This document shows positions 1 through 10,593 of a stretch of DNA of 64,000 nt, in pieces. The notes under the pieces are model-generated. The model did no database searches, was not told where the DNA came from, and saw only the letters and a program-made list of their open reading frames with translations. Where the stretch lies: contig JAGTTD010000010.1 of assembly GCA_018398585.1 (NCBI GenBank), positions 26,948,638-27,012,637 on the forward strand, written 5' to 3'. The stretch's first letter is position 1. Each line of letters begins with the position of its first letter. This DNA comes from Simmondsia chinensis (lineage: Eukaryota; Streptophyta; Magnoliopsida; Caryophyllales; Simmondsiaceae). The position numbers and the translations under genes are program-made.

Positions 1-340
1 GAGACCAACATTGGTGGTTTGGACTGCAGTGGTTGTTAACCGTAAAAGGAAAGGGGAGAAGGGAGGTGGTGATGCTCGAGCCAAGAAATTGAGAAACTTG
101 TGGCCTCATGGTGGCTAGTGATGTATTGGAGATTAGCTAGACCATTGAGGAATCGACCCGAGGATATGGAGCTGATATGGGGAAAATCGGTCATACCCAA
201 GGTGTTGCACATCATCCAAGGGCTGACAGAGCCGCAGGCATAGGAAGAGCCAAGGTCTGCCTGTGCCAAACTAAAGGCGGACATATGGAAGGCCGCAGAA
301 AAAAAGAAAAAAAGGAGAAGAGAGAAGAGGAACTAAGACT
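1..340 (-). pseudogene. Leader and gag start of an Ale-type copia element (runs off window)
   Basis: On the minus strand this stretch resembles positions 12180-12470, the leader and 5' gag zone of copia element E. Shared blocks include GGCTCTTCCTATGCC, CATATC..CATATCCTCGGGT, TTCCTCAA and TTCTCAATTTCTTGGCTCG. On its minus-strand 5' side lie a degenerate primer binding site and an LTR-like segment, which is the expected order. An 82-codon open frame (36-284) exists, but homology to a non-coding or degraded leader makes a real protein unlikely. The rest of the element would lie left of the window. Confidence 0.6.
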
Positions 341-348
341 CTCAAAGA

Positions 349-361
349 GTCTCTAATACCA
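349..361 (-). other. Degenerate tRNA-iMet primer binding site
   Basis: The minus strand reads TGGTATTAGAGAC directly after an LTR ending in ..TTGACA. The usual plant copia primer site is TGGTATCAGAGC. Position and similarity support the call. Confidence 0.6.
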
Positions 362-573
362 TGTCAAGATTGAGAATGGCTTGATTAAGTGAGGAAATAA
401 GTACAAGCATGGGCTCTAATTATAGAGCTCTAAGATACAAGCAAAAGTCATAATTATCTAGGGTCTACATGTGAACTAGGGATGAGATGGGTAAGTACAA
501 TAAGCCCTAGTTGAATTTCCTAAATGTAGTGTATCCTCTAATAGTAAGGATAATGCTAGGAATACTAACCACA
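362..573 (-). repeat. Ale-type copia 5' LTR
   Basis: On the minus strand this 212-bp segment begins TGTGGTTAGTATTCC and ends CAATCTTGACA, next to the primer site. It contains a TATA-like CTATAATTAGAGCCC. Size, TG..CA ends and the promoter-like core match short Ale/Retrofit LTRs. They also resemble the 3' LTR of element E near 38786-38969. The partner LTR is outside the window. Confidence 0.55.
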
Positions 574-733
574 TTTAGCGAGACTTAGTGACTTAAGACA
601 CGTTACTCTTCGAAACTGCCTAAGAATACTTATCTTAAGATTTTGCGAGGTTGACTGACCCAGTGCAGCCATCCTATCCACTGCCATAATGCCTTTACAA
701 AACACATTCACACTTAATACCTCTTAACCTACT
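574..733. other. No recognised feature
   Basis: Unannotated spacer between the minus-strand copia LTR and the TRIM. No coding signal or repeat was seen. Confidence 0.5.
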
Positions 734-738
734 GTAAC

Positions 739-1033
739 TGTTACAGTATTTAAAAAAAAATCCCGAATCTTCACCTATCAGCTTAAAATTTTGGAACAAT
801 TGGCTTTTGGACATGGTATCAGAGCCTTATTGACCAAAATGTTACAAGTTCAAATCCCACCAACCCCCACTTTCAATTAACATAATTTAAGCACATTGTA
901 TGAGGTGGGGCCTATGCAATATCCATAATTTAAGCCCGATGGGCAATTGTGTGAGGGGGCATTGTATAGTATAAAACTAATCTTGAGCCTACAATCATCA
1001 GTTTAAACTTTTGGAACAGTTAGTCCTTTAACA
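739..1033 (+). mobile_element. Complete TRIM (terminal-repeat retrotransposon in miniature)
   Basis: A 295-bp element with two short direct repeats, 739-813 (TGTTACAGT..TTTGGACA) and 963-1033 (TGTATAGTA..TTTAACA). The repeats share the block TTTTGGAACA. The primer site TGGTATCAGAGCC follows the first repeat at 814-826, and a purine-rich tract GTGTGAGGGGG precedes the second. The identical 5-bp sequence GTAAC flanks it at 734-738 and 1034-1038, a perfect target-site duplication. The internal part, about 150 bp, codes for nothing. Such elements depend on enzymes of larger copia-type relatives. Confidence 0.88.
814..826 (+). other. TRIM primer binding site
   Basis: TGGTATCAGAGCC matches the complement of the 3' end of plant initiator-methionine tRNA. 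It lies immediately after the 5' LTR. Confidence 0.85.
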
Positions 1034-1038
1034 GTAAC

Positions 1039-1717
1039 ATATCCCATTTCTCGATGAATTATTTGCATGACTATAAGTCACTTTCAATATGCAAATGGTT
1101 AAACTCTAGATTTATAAATCTTTTTAATATCTGTGTTAATATTTGGTACCTATACATACCAACTATGAAATTAATATGAGACCAAATTGATAAACCAAGG
1201 TGAATAGATAGGCAAAACACAAGTTTCACTTAAGTATAACTGGCAATGGAAAAATTGTAACTCAGTTAAACCTCAGGGTTATTTTCATTCTAAAAATGGG
1301 GTTGAATGTCATTGTGGTCATTTACATCTTTATCCCTGCCCCTGCTGCCCTGTTCTGTGATTCGCATGGCCCTATTCCCTTACTCTGCCTCAATCATGTC
1401 CTAGAAGCTACCTAAAGACAATCCTACCCTGAGCTTGCCACAAATCTTAATCTCTTGAGCGCATTTTGTGTTTGTTTGGGAAAATGAGGGCCGTTCTAGG
1501 ATTTCTCCACTTAGGGTTGCACACGGATTGGCATTTGCGTATGAATAGGGCATGGATTTCTAGCACTAGACACTTTTATTTTGTCTCTCTCTTTTAAATG
1601 GGTTTGTGAGCCTAAGGGTTTTTGTGTTCCGTTTCCTTTCCCCTTCCAGATCCGTCGTGGCATGAACCTTATGAAGGCAATTAAGGTCTTCTTGATTGCA
1701 TCAATGGAGGTTCCTTG
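1039..1717. other. No gene seen
   Basis: About 680 bp between the TRIM and copia element X. It is not strongly AT-biased, and no frame or repeat with recognisable content was found. It may be old repeat sequence. Confidence 0.4.
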
Positions 1718-2010
1718 TTGGAGTCTAATATAATCCCTTTGTATTTTTTAAGTTTCAGTCTTAGAAGTTTGAGAAAGTGTCTATAATCCATAGCCTAGAT
1801 TTGATATGGTCTGTAACTTGTAATTAATTTAATTTGTAATAAAATAGACCTCTCTAGTGGTAGGGAGAATGTGGATGTAGGCCATTTAGTGCTAAACCCT
1901 GTATATCCGTTGTCCTTTACTATTTTTTGTTACGTTCCTTCTATCGTCGTTTTTGATCTCGAGTCAAATCTTACCTTAAAACGTTCTCAGGAATCAATCT
2001 AAGTTCCAAT
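1718..2010 (+). repeat. 5' LTR (shortened) of copia element X
   Basis: The segment starts near TGTTGGAGTC. Its R-U5 block is repeated at 10318-10480: both contain GTTTCAGTCTTAGAAG, GAGAAAGTGT, ATAGACCTCT and GTGGATGTAGGCCATTT. A primer site follows directly. The U3 part is much shorter than in related LTRs, so this copy is internally deleted or the start is misplaced. Confidence 0.55.
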
Positions 2011-2012
2011 AA

Positions 2013-2024
2013 GTGGTATAAGAG
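2013..2024 (+). other. Primer binding site of copia element X
   Basis: TGGTATAAGAGC differs by one base from TGGTATCAGAGC. It lies just downstream of the LTR and 24 bp before the gag start. Confidence 0.65.
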
Positions 2025-2047
2025 CTACTGGTTAAAGATTCTTGATA

Positions 2048-3387
2048 ATGGCCTTACCTAAGTTTGATATAGAGAAGTTTGACGGGAAGAATGATTTTGC
2101 TTTGTGAAAAGTCAAGACAAGAGCCTCGTTGATGTCCAATGAGGGGGGAATCGCGCTTTTGCCGCCAGAGAAACAACCTTATCATTTGACAAAAAAGAAT
2201 AAGATCAAAATTGAGTATCGTGCTTATTGTTTTATCGTTTTATTCTTGGTAATAATGTTCTGACTTAATTTGTTAGTGAAACTGCCGTAGCTAAGACCTG
2301 GGAAAAATTTATAGAACTGAATCACTGTGTAATAGGATACTCTTTATGGAGAAATTCTTTACCATTAGGATAGAAGAGAACATTCCATTAGAGGACTTCT
2401 AGATGAATTTAATAGAATGCTTCATGATCTGAAAAATGGGAATATGACCTTAGAAGTTGAAGTTCAAGCTGTGATACTGTTATGTGCCTTACCTAAATAT
2501 CATAGAGCTTTTAGAGACACACTTAGGTACAGACATCATAAAATCAACTTGCAAGAGGTTACTTAGGTGCTTAAGAGTAAGATTGCTGAACTTAAGAGGG
2601 AGGGAAAGTACTGGAATAATAGCTCCGGTGGGAGGGCCTTACCGTGAGGGGTAGAACCAAGAATAGAGATAACAATGGGAATAGGGAATGTTCCAAAAGT
2701 AAGAATCATTCTGTGTCTAAGAGAAGGAAAATTTTCTCAAATGTTAAGTGTTTTGAATGCAACAAATTAGGACACATTAGGAGATACTGCCCCTTAAAAG
2801 AATAAGTCCAAGGTTCTGCTGGTAATATTGTTTCATTTGATGCTTATTGTGCTGAAGTGTTACTTGTATCGTCTGATATGCATGTTGTTAACACTGCTTC
2901 TATTGATGCTGATCATGATAGAGTGTTACATGTAAAATCTAATGCTCTGACACATGAACGGGTCTTAGGTTCAAGATGTAGTTTTCATATAACCTCACAC
3001 CGATTAAATTTTATGAATTACAAACCAGTTAGTGGGGAGAAGGTGCTGTTAGGAAAAAAATCTTCAAATGGGATTGTTACAGGTTAGAGGAAATTAGGCA
3101 TGTACCAGAACTTCATAGGAACCTGATTTCACAAGGGCAACTTGATCTTAAGGGCTTGAACTTTAAAGCTAGTCAAGGAGTGTTGAAAATCATGAAGGGA
3201 TCCTTAGCTGTTCTAAGGGGCGAGGATAAAAACGGATTACATATTCTTGAAGGTGAAGTAGTTCCAGGTGAATCCATGTTGTGACCAAACCAAACCCAAC
3301 CAATTTATGACATAAGAGCATTAAACATATCTCTGAAAGAGGATTGAATGAGTTAGGAAAATAGGGACTGTTATGTGGTGATTCTAC
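2048..3387 (+). pseudogene. Copia gag, protease and start of integrase, element X (broken)
   Basis: Conceptual translation from the ATG at 2048 gives MALPKFDIEKFDGKNDFAL, the start of a Tork-type copia gag. Many stops and shifts follow. A CCHC zinc knuckle, C-F-E-C-N-K-L-G-H-I-R-R-Y-C, lies at 2749-2793. A protease-flank stretch follows at 2857-3087, then a segment like V-P-E-L-H-R-N-L-I-S (3089-3285). The pre-integrase motif HKSIKHISERGLNELGK is at 3311-3361. The frame is cut at 3388 by the LTR of element Y, so integrase, RT and RNase H of X are absent here. Confidence 0.75.
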
Positions 3388-4988
3388 TGTAATCGATGCC
3401 CTAAAAAACCCATTTAGTTAGTTTTTAAATATTAATCAAATAAAATTATTTATTTATTGATTGTCAGTTATGTTTTACAAGTCTAATATGCATGTGATTA
3501 TGTTCTAAAACGTTTTATGAGATGGACATAGTCTAAGATGGCATGTCCAATTTGGTTTAAGTTGTCGTGAGGTTGAGCCATGGATAGACTTAAATCAAAC
3601 TAGTGACATGTTGTCAAAGTATATGTCCGTAGTCGGTGATGAGTTTGGATAATTTGTCTGATAAGATTATAATGTGATACTTTAGATGACTTGCCTTGGT
3701 CATGTAGATGGAGATCCAAAAGTATTATATTGATATTGTCTATATGGTTGAAACACTAAGCATGACCACTTGAATTATTTGTTTCATTACTGCTATCAAA
3801 AATTATTAATTATGTAAGATGATAACTCTAAATCCAAAAATTATTCTGAAATCATGCATGGATTGTTCGTTGCTTTAATTTTTTGAAAGGATTAGTCACA
3901 ACGCATGACTTAAATATTACATGTGTTGGGTAACGATATTAAGTGTAGTGAGAACAAGTGTTTTACTTGGAATAAAAATGTCCCCTTAGTTAATTGGCAA
4001 GCATACAAATAAATTCGAGAGTCTTTTGCCAAAGTATTTCATATGTTTGAAATTTGAAATTAGTACATAAATTATTTTATGTATTATTGAATTGTACGAG
4101 AATGGCGAGTCCAGAACTATGGTCAAAGATGTAAGAAAGATAATGATAGTAGTTAAAATTTTTTTTCCTCAAGTATATCTAATAAAAGAGTTGATTGTCA
4201 CAATAAAAATTATTGAATAATTATATTTAATTTCTAGAATGCAGTGGCAATCAATGTTATCAAAGTGTTGATAATTTGATCTGACCCATTTGAAGCTAAA
4301 ACTAAGTTACCCCTAAAGTTTCTTTATAAGTCTCTAATTATTGCAAAACACAATTCATTAGATGAACTAATTATTTATAGGATGAATAAATTTATTTTGC
4401 TAAATACAATTCATTAGATAAACTAATTATTCATAAGATAAATAAATAATTTTACCAAATAATATTTATTAGCTTAATTTTATACACGTGGGATTTTAAA
4501 CAAAAAGGCGTGAACAAAGGTCTTGATCTGTGTCTATTGCGTCAAGCCAATCGAGTGTCGCGCCATGAATGGCAGGAACTCGATCGATGTACCTGCGTAT
4601 TAGCTAACCAAGTAGCGCACTGGGGCTAGGTAGGTAGCTGATCCGGGTGATGTTCTCATGGCCAATCACCAATCGCCACGTGGCGCGTTGAATTGGTTTT
4701 AAAAGATTGCATGATTGTTGCGTAGACGATGGAGTTTTAATGATGTTTTCTCTTTATTCGAATCCCACATCAAAAAATCAGTATTTTTTTTTCTACCCAA
4801 GGCCTATTGTAAATAGGGCTCCGTGGTTTTTAGTTTAGCAATCCAACAATTTTCTGAAAAAAGTAATTTTTTTAAAAATTAAAAAGGAGGGATTTCTCTT
4901 CAAAATTCTTCTCTTCAAAGAAGAATTGACTAGATCGTGTGCAGCGGAAACAATTTTAAAGTTTTTTAATTTTAAATCTAAACTTTCA
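3388..4988 (+). repeat. 5' LTR of copia element Y (right end approximate)
   Basis: The start TGTAATCGATGCCCTAAAAA.. and about 170 further bases match 10122-10310: both have CCCA..TTAGTTAG, TTTTAAATATTAATNAAATAAAATT and GAGATGGACATAGTC. Two G-box-like ACGTG cores (4486 and 4677) and a TATA-like TTGTAAATAGGGCTCC near 4810 fit a U3 promoter. The right end is set before GTGGTGTCAAGA, a weak primer-site candidate at about 4990. An end further right is possible. Confidence 0.5.
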
Positions 4989-5072
4989 GTGGTGTCAAGA
5001 ATAGAGGAACTTTAGATTTAAAATTAAAGAACTTTAAAATTGTTTCTGCTGCACACGATCTAGTCAATTCAG
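4923..5072. repeat. Long near-perfect inverted repeat (hairpin)
   Basis: Arm 1 (4923-4988) starts GAATTGACTAGATCGTGTGC. Arm 2 (5009-5072) ends with its reverse complement, GCACACGATCTAGTCAATTC. About 64 bp pair with few mismatches (for example GCAGCGG against CTGCTGC). The 20-base loop, AGTGGTGTCAAGAATAGAGG, includes a primer-site-like TGGTGTCAAGA. Transcription would give a long double-stranded stem able to feed small-RNA processing. It may be an inverted copy of the LTR end. Confidence 0.85.
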
Positions 5073-6100
5073 GAAAAATTTAATTTTAGAAATTAAAATT
5101 TTCCAAGTATTGGTAAAAAAGTCAAGTTTAATTATATTCATAATAGGTATAAAGTTAATATTAAGCACAATAAAAATTTCATAAATAGAATCGTGAGTGA
5201 AATTGAGATTTTCATTAAAGGACATGATACCTATTTTTGTTATTAAAAGAGTTTAATAATGAGATTACTATTATCAAATTTAAATTGTTCAATTCAGGAA
5301 GAATTTCACTAAAAATTATTGGGAGTATAATTCTAAATGTTCTAATGGTTAGATATTCAAATAATTGAATGATTTAGATATATACAACATCGCATAGAAT
5401 AACTAATAAGATTAGATATTCGATGAAGTAAAATATTTACATTATCACAAAGAATATTTAATAAGATTATATATTCGGTTATTTAAAATATTACAATCTA
5501 ATGAGAATTAAGATCGACTTTATTTATTTTAAAAAGAGGACTTTTTTTTTTGGTTGCTGACGTCAGCATGTCTGATGTTGACATTAGTTATGACATCCCC
5601 GAAAAAAGTAAAAACATTTTTTAAATAATTAATTAATTAATTAAAATGAGATTCTAATAAGGATTATGTGATAATCAATTCTAAAATATCTAGAAGAACA
5701 ATTAACTAATCCAATCTTGCAAGGCTTTATGTAATGTTATTCAAATAATTTGATAACATGATATTTATTATATTATATTCACATGTTTAATATTATTTAA
5801 ATGGGTTAAATATTTTGTATTATGTGAATAAAGTTAGAAGGCCATTTAAATATAAAAATTTATAATATTTGATTTCATTAAGTAGGAGAATTTTTCAAAT
5901 AAATCTAATATGATTAGAAAATTCAAAAGTTGAACTATTTGGAAAGAAAATTCTCATAAAATATCTAAAGAGATTAGACTATATATGTTAGATAATTAAA
6001 TGACCATAATATGATTAGGATTTTATTTAATAGTTGAATAAAATTTGGAATATTATTCGAATAATGATTAGGAGATAATCAAACGTAAAAGAAAGATCCA
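5073..6100. other. AT-rich eroded sequence, no gene
   Basis: Very AT-rich and without usable frames. It sits inside element Y. A perfect palindromic GCTGACGTCAGC occurs near 5557. Short repeats of TTCAATTCAGGAA near 5066 and 5289 suggest local duplication. No protein similarity was seen. Confidence 0.4.
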
Positions 6101-6102
6101 CC

Positions 6103-7170
6103 ATTTGAAATTTCAAGTGGGAGCGAGGTTTAGAAGTTGAATCCTCACAACCTCCATCGCCAATCTAATAGTATAGTGGATAGCTGCTACTTCCTGAGGA
6201 GGGTGCTTGGTTATGGAACATAAGGTTAGAGTTCTTTAGGATAGATAGAGGTACGGGGGGGAAAAAAAAAGTGACCACATAGCCGTGGAGTATCTTGTCT
6301 ACTTGTACCAATTTCTAGGTAATAGTATACACTTGACTAGGATATTCTATTAGTCTCCTAGGGAGCATTGTGATACTTTCTCAGAGGCCAAGGTAAAAAC
6401 AGTGAGTTAATTATATTTACGAAACATATTATTTGAGAATAGTTCTCACCTTATTGATAACCCAGTGTGACCTTGCCGACGGGGAGTAATGGGTATATTA
6501 GTTCGGTCATCACTACACACACAAAGAATGGTTTGGTAGATTTCATTCTTTATTTGTCTACTAAAACTTAATTGAAAAGGTTCACAAGACTCAAAATATC
6601 AAGTGGAAGCAAGCTTCTATAAAAGAATGCTCATGACCTCCGTTATCGGTCTAGCAGTATAGTAAGTGAACGCTACTCCCCGAGGAAGGCAATTATTTGC
6701 AGAGTATGAGGTTAGACCTCTTAAAGATAGACTAAAGTGCAAGAAAAAGGTATTGTCTACTGTGCAGAAAAGTGACTTTTCTACACAGTACAGAATTTAG
6801 TCAAAATATCAACTGTATGTCGACACACACCTCACAATTTTTCTGTATCGTAGAAGCACCCCAAGAAAAAGGGGTATGGCTATTCCGCCATGGAGTACAT
6901 CGTGCACTTATATGGGTGTCTAGGTAATGGTATACAATTGACTAAGGTGCTACATTAGCCTCCCTGAAGAGCTTTGTTGTATGACCTTAGAGGCTGAGGA
7001 AAGTGTGGTGTGTTAAATATATTTAGTAAGGGCTTACAAGAAAACATATTTTTTTGAAAATGTTCCCACCCTTCTAATATCTCAATTTGACCCCGCCAAC
7101 AGGGAGTTTTGGGTAGTTTGGTTAGGTCGCCACGACATACATGTAAGTGTGGAATTGTGAACTTCATACT
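6103..7170 (+). repeat. Two tandem copies of a ~490-bp unit inside element Y
   Basis: Copy A (about 6103-6545) and copy B (about 6590-7170) share a run of landmarks in order: TCAAGTGG.AGC, GACCTCC/CAACCTCC, TAGTATAGT, CTACTNCC.GAGGA, GCCGTGGAG/GCCATGGAGTA, TCTAGGTAAT.GTATACA, TTGACTA and CCAACAGGGAGT/CCGACGGGGAGTA. Copies have diverged substantially. Copy B carries a 111-bp insertion. The unit codes for nothing recognisable. Confidence 0.7.
6751..6861. mobile_element. 111-bp MITE-like insertion with 11-bp target duplication
   Basis: The insert is flanked by identical CAAGAAAAAGG at 6740-6750 and 6862-6872. Its ends form imperfect inverted repeats: TCTACTGTGCAGAAAAGTG on the left, and TCTACGATACAGAAAAATTG when the right end is read on the other strand. 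Next to the left end is a small palindrome, TACTGTGCAGAAAAGT / ACTTTTCTACACAGTA. Copy A of the surrounding duplication lacks the insert. A 9-11-bp duplication would fit a Mutator-type MITE, but 111 bp is very short. Confidence 0.6.
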
Positions 7171-7199
7171 TTGACTGTTTGCTAAAGTAAGAAAAATAA

Positions 7200-8370
7200 T
7201 CATGTATGTTATAAGACTTGTTCACAGTTTTGATTTCAGGCCAGTTGTTATATTTTGCATTGCGATCAATATCAATTTATGTTACTTGTCTATTCTGTTA
7301 TGCCCACTAAAAAATAGCATGTCTTAGTACATGTGAAGCACTAGTAGACGCTTAGAGTTCTTTGGTTTGCTACTATTATATCTACTAAGTTGGAAAGATT
7401 GCTTAGAACGTTAGACTAGACTAATAAGTTAGTCGGACACAAGATTCGGACATTAGATGTCGAATGTGCTCTAGTATTAGATAATTGACTTGTTAACTAT
7501 AGCAGAGATGATCATATATTTTAAAGAAGTGTTTGATGAGAAAACTAGTACCATGAGAACAACTAATGAGAGAGATGATAGACACTAGATTGTGTTAATA
7601 AAGTTCAGTTCAAGAGCGTGTCATATGATGATAGTTTATTGAACGAGAATTCTAGACACAAATGTTGATCGCCAATCTGAATAGGATATGATCTTGACTT
7701 GCCTATCAAGGTCTTTCAATTAGTTTAGAAGGGATATATTGAGTAATAGAAATTGGTTATTATCTGAACTGATGAAAGTACTGTTTGAGAAAAGGTGTCA
7801 AGAGAATTAAGAGAAGAGTCCACTTAGTACAAACATCTATTTCAGGAATTAGGAACCTCTAGAGAGTAAAATAAAAACATTAGTCAAAATAGTTTTGTGT
7901 TTTTATAAAAGTTCCAGGCATTAGTCTTTAAAAGGAATTGCTTAAACACTTAGATACTGTTGCTACCAAGATTAGAAAGCCAACATGACAAGGCATGCAA
8001 TATCTTGTCTCCTCTAGTTGTGACAGTAGGTAATTTACTAGTATCCTAGCGAGTGGGCTCTCATTAAAGGCACCAAGAAATAATAGTTTAAGAATGTAGT
8101 TCTGATGTTGAGTAACTATCTTAATGTAACAGTTTCATTAGAAATTTGATTTCTATTTACTCTTTGTTTTAAAATAGTTTTTCAATTATTTTTTAGAAAT
8201 ACAAACTGATATTTAAGTAAATAAAATGTTTATTTAAAAGGGTACATTGGTAGATATTTAACTAATTTTAGTTACAACTGTGTTATTGGCAATTTATTTG
8301 TCTAATACAAGTTAGGTTGTGTAACCATACAAAAGATGAATTTCCTGAATACCATATAGCTTTTAAGTGT
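7200..8370. other. Eroded interior of element Y, no readable gene
   Basis: By position this should hold gag and protease of element Y. No zinc knuckle or protease motif could be read, so it is either too decayed or unrelated sequence. Confidence 0.35.
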
Positions 8371-8372
8371 CA

Positions 8373-10085
8373 CTTGATCTTAGGTCACATTAATCTAGTA
8401 TGATTTAAAACTGGTTTCATTTGTCTTATGGGATAATCAAGTACTAAAATGATAACCAGTACGAGAATCATGATCGATGTAATGGTGACTGAATGAGCCT
8501 TAAGAGTAAAGGCAGTAGAGCCACTAAACTGCTGGAACTTATTCATAAAATGCTTATGGACTGCAAAAAGTTCAAGTAAGCGGAAGCGATGAGTATTTCA
8601 TAAAAGTTTATGAATGACTACTCAATTAGTTAATATACCAGTATATCTATGACGACTTAAAGTCTTAAATCTTTTGAAAATTTCAGAGAATTAAAGACTA
8701 AAGTTGGGATCAACTAGGTAATTATATCAAGTCATTTTGAGTTGATCGAAGTGGTGGTTTACAAGAAAGTTCCATTTTTCCTTTATGCAAGGTGTGATGG
8801 AAATTATCAATAATCTGTTGTTGTATATGGTTATATTCATATGATGAATCACGTTTACACATCAAAGGGCTTGTTATGTAAGAGGTTTTAGAAAGTGTTA
8901 AGTATAGTAGATAGCTTGTGTTAGATAAATTGACAGTATGAGATATTATGTCTTAACAGTGTGATACAACTTATAATTTAGATAATGTATTAGATATATC
9001 TTTAACCAGGTTAATGTCATACTAAGTATAGGAGAGTGTTGGTGTAGTGGGAGGATTACTAGGGCACCTGACATATTCATATCTTTAATTTGAATAGTTG
9101 AGTAGCATGATGAATCTGATCCTTTAAACTTTAAAGAAGCTCTTAAGTATAAAGATACAAACCAATGGGTCTTGGCAAAAAAGCGAAGTTAGAGTAATTG
9201 TATCTTAACTAAGTATGGAAACTTGTAGAGGCATCGAAAGATATTAAGTCCTTTAGATTGGATCTGAATGGATCGACCAGAATAAAGAGTTGAGTGGACG
9301 AGAAAGTTGAGACCTTCAAGGCTAAATTGATGGCAGCGAGTTATACTATAAAGGAATGAATCATCTTTGATGAGACCTTCTAGCCATATGTTGTGCTTAA
9401 GTCCATAAGGATGCTCTTATACATTGTATCTCATTGTGATGAGATACGAAAATGGAAATCAAGACGATGTTTTCTGAATGGTCATATCGAAAAAGTTATG
9501 TATATGATACAACCAGACAAGTTTGTTGGCAAGAGTTAGGAGCATATAGTGTGCAAATTGAGGAAGTCTATTTGTAGACTTAAATATGCATCTTTTTCAT
9601 TGAATAGTAGCTTTGATGACGGCTATCAATTCCTATGAATTTGAATCACGAGTGACATGACTAGAAAGTAGTGACTTTCTAAGTGTTGTATATAGTGGGA
9701 TTCTACTAATTGAGAATGGTGAAAATTTGTTATGAGCTATTAAGATTTAATTGTCTAGTTATTTTAAAATGAAAGACCTAGGATAAGCACACTATATTCT
9801 TAAGATCAAGCTTTAGCGGGATGCTAAGGAAAGATGTTGAATTTATCAGGGGTTGCTTGTTTTGAAGGGTTTTAGACGCTTAACATCAGAACTCCATGTC
9901 TAACCTTATGGTGGGAGTCATTAGATGGTGTACTTGACAACTATGAAGTTTTTAAGTAGACTACATAACTCAAAAGGGTTCCTTATAGACAAAGACATGT
10001 GAGCAAAAGAATGGGATAGTGAAAGATCGGTATTGATAAAGTTTATAGCCAATGAATTGACATATTCCTAAGGGATAGTTATGCA
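8373..10085 (+). pseudogene. Copia pol remnant of element Y (integrase, RT, RNase H)
   Basis: A heavily mutated Tork-type copia pol with stops in every frame. Readable islands, in order: H-L-I-L-G-H-I-N-L near 8376 (pre-integrase); A-T-K-L-L-E-L-I-H near 8520 (integrase start); F-K-E-A-L-K-Y-K-D-T-N-Q-W near 9136 (RT start); C-F-L-N-G-H-I-E-K-V-M-Y-M-I-Q-P near 9467, the A-F-L-N-G RT motif with its first residue changed; V-C-K-L-R-K-S-I-C-R-L-K near 9552; M-K-D-L-G near 9770. The order is correct for copia and the strand matches element X. No function is possible. Confidence 0.7.
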
Positions 10086-10121
10086 ACGTAAGGCTAATTG
10101 TGTTTAGAACAAGTAGGAAAT

Positions 10122-10495
10122 TATTGGAATCATTGTCCTAAAAACCCAATTAGTTAGCTTTTAAATATTAATTAAATAAAATTATTTTATTTATTAGTCT
10201 GAATTTGTTTTACGAGTCTAATGTATGTGTGATTATTTCCTAAAACATTCCATGAGATGGACATAGTCCAAAATAACATTGGTCAATGAGATTGAGCCAC
10301 AGATAGAAGTTTCAGTCTTAGAAGCTTTTGAGAAAGTGTTTGCATTAGTAGTCTAGGTTGAAATCGGCCTGTAATTTATAATAATTTTATTTTAACAATA
10401 GATAGACCTCTATAATAGTAAAGAGATCGTGGATGTAGGCCATTTGGGGGCTGAACCGCGTACATTGCTTCGTTTTGTGTGATCTTATAACATAA
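10122..10495 (+). repeat. 3' LTR of copia element Y (right end approximate)
   Basis: Its first ~190 bp match the LTR start at 3388; its remainder (10318-10480) matches the R-U5 of the LTR at 1718-2010. It is much shorter than the 3388 LTR and appears internally deleted. The join falls at ATAGAAG|TTTCAGTCTTAG. TSDs could not be confirmed. Confidence 0.55.
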
Positions 10496-10593
10496 CAAAA
10501 ATCAAGAAATGATAACTAAGATCCAACGCATGCCAAATCTAAAATGGACCCAAAAAATAAAAAAAATTAGTAAATCTCTTGAATTCTAATTGA

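Noticed and set aside
36..284. 82-codon minus-strand frame as a gene
   Set aside because: It overlaps sequence homologous to the leader of an Ale-type copia element and has no domain.
814..826. tRNA gene
   Set aside because: TGGTATCAGAGC-type words here and elsewhere are short primer binding sites, not full tRNA genes; no cloverleaf was found.
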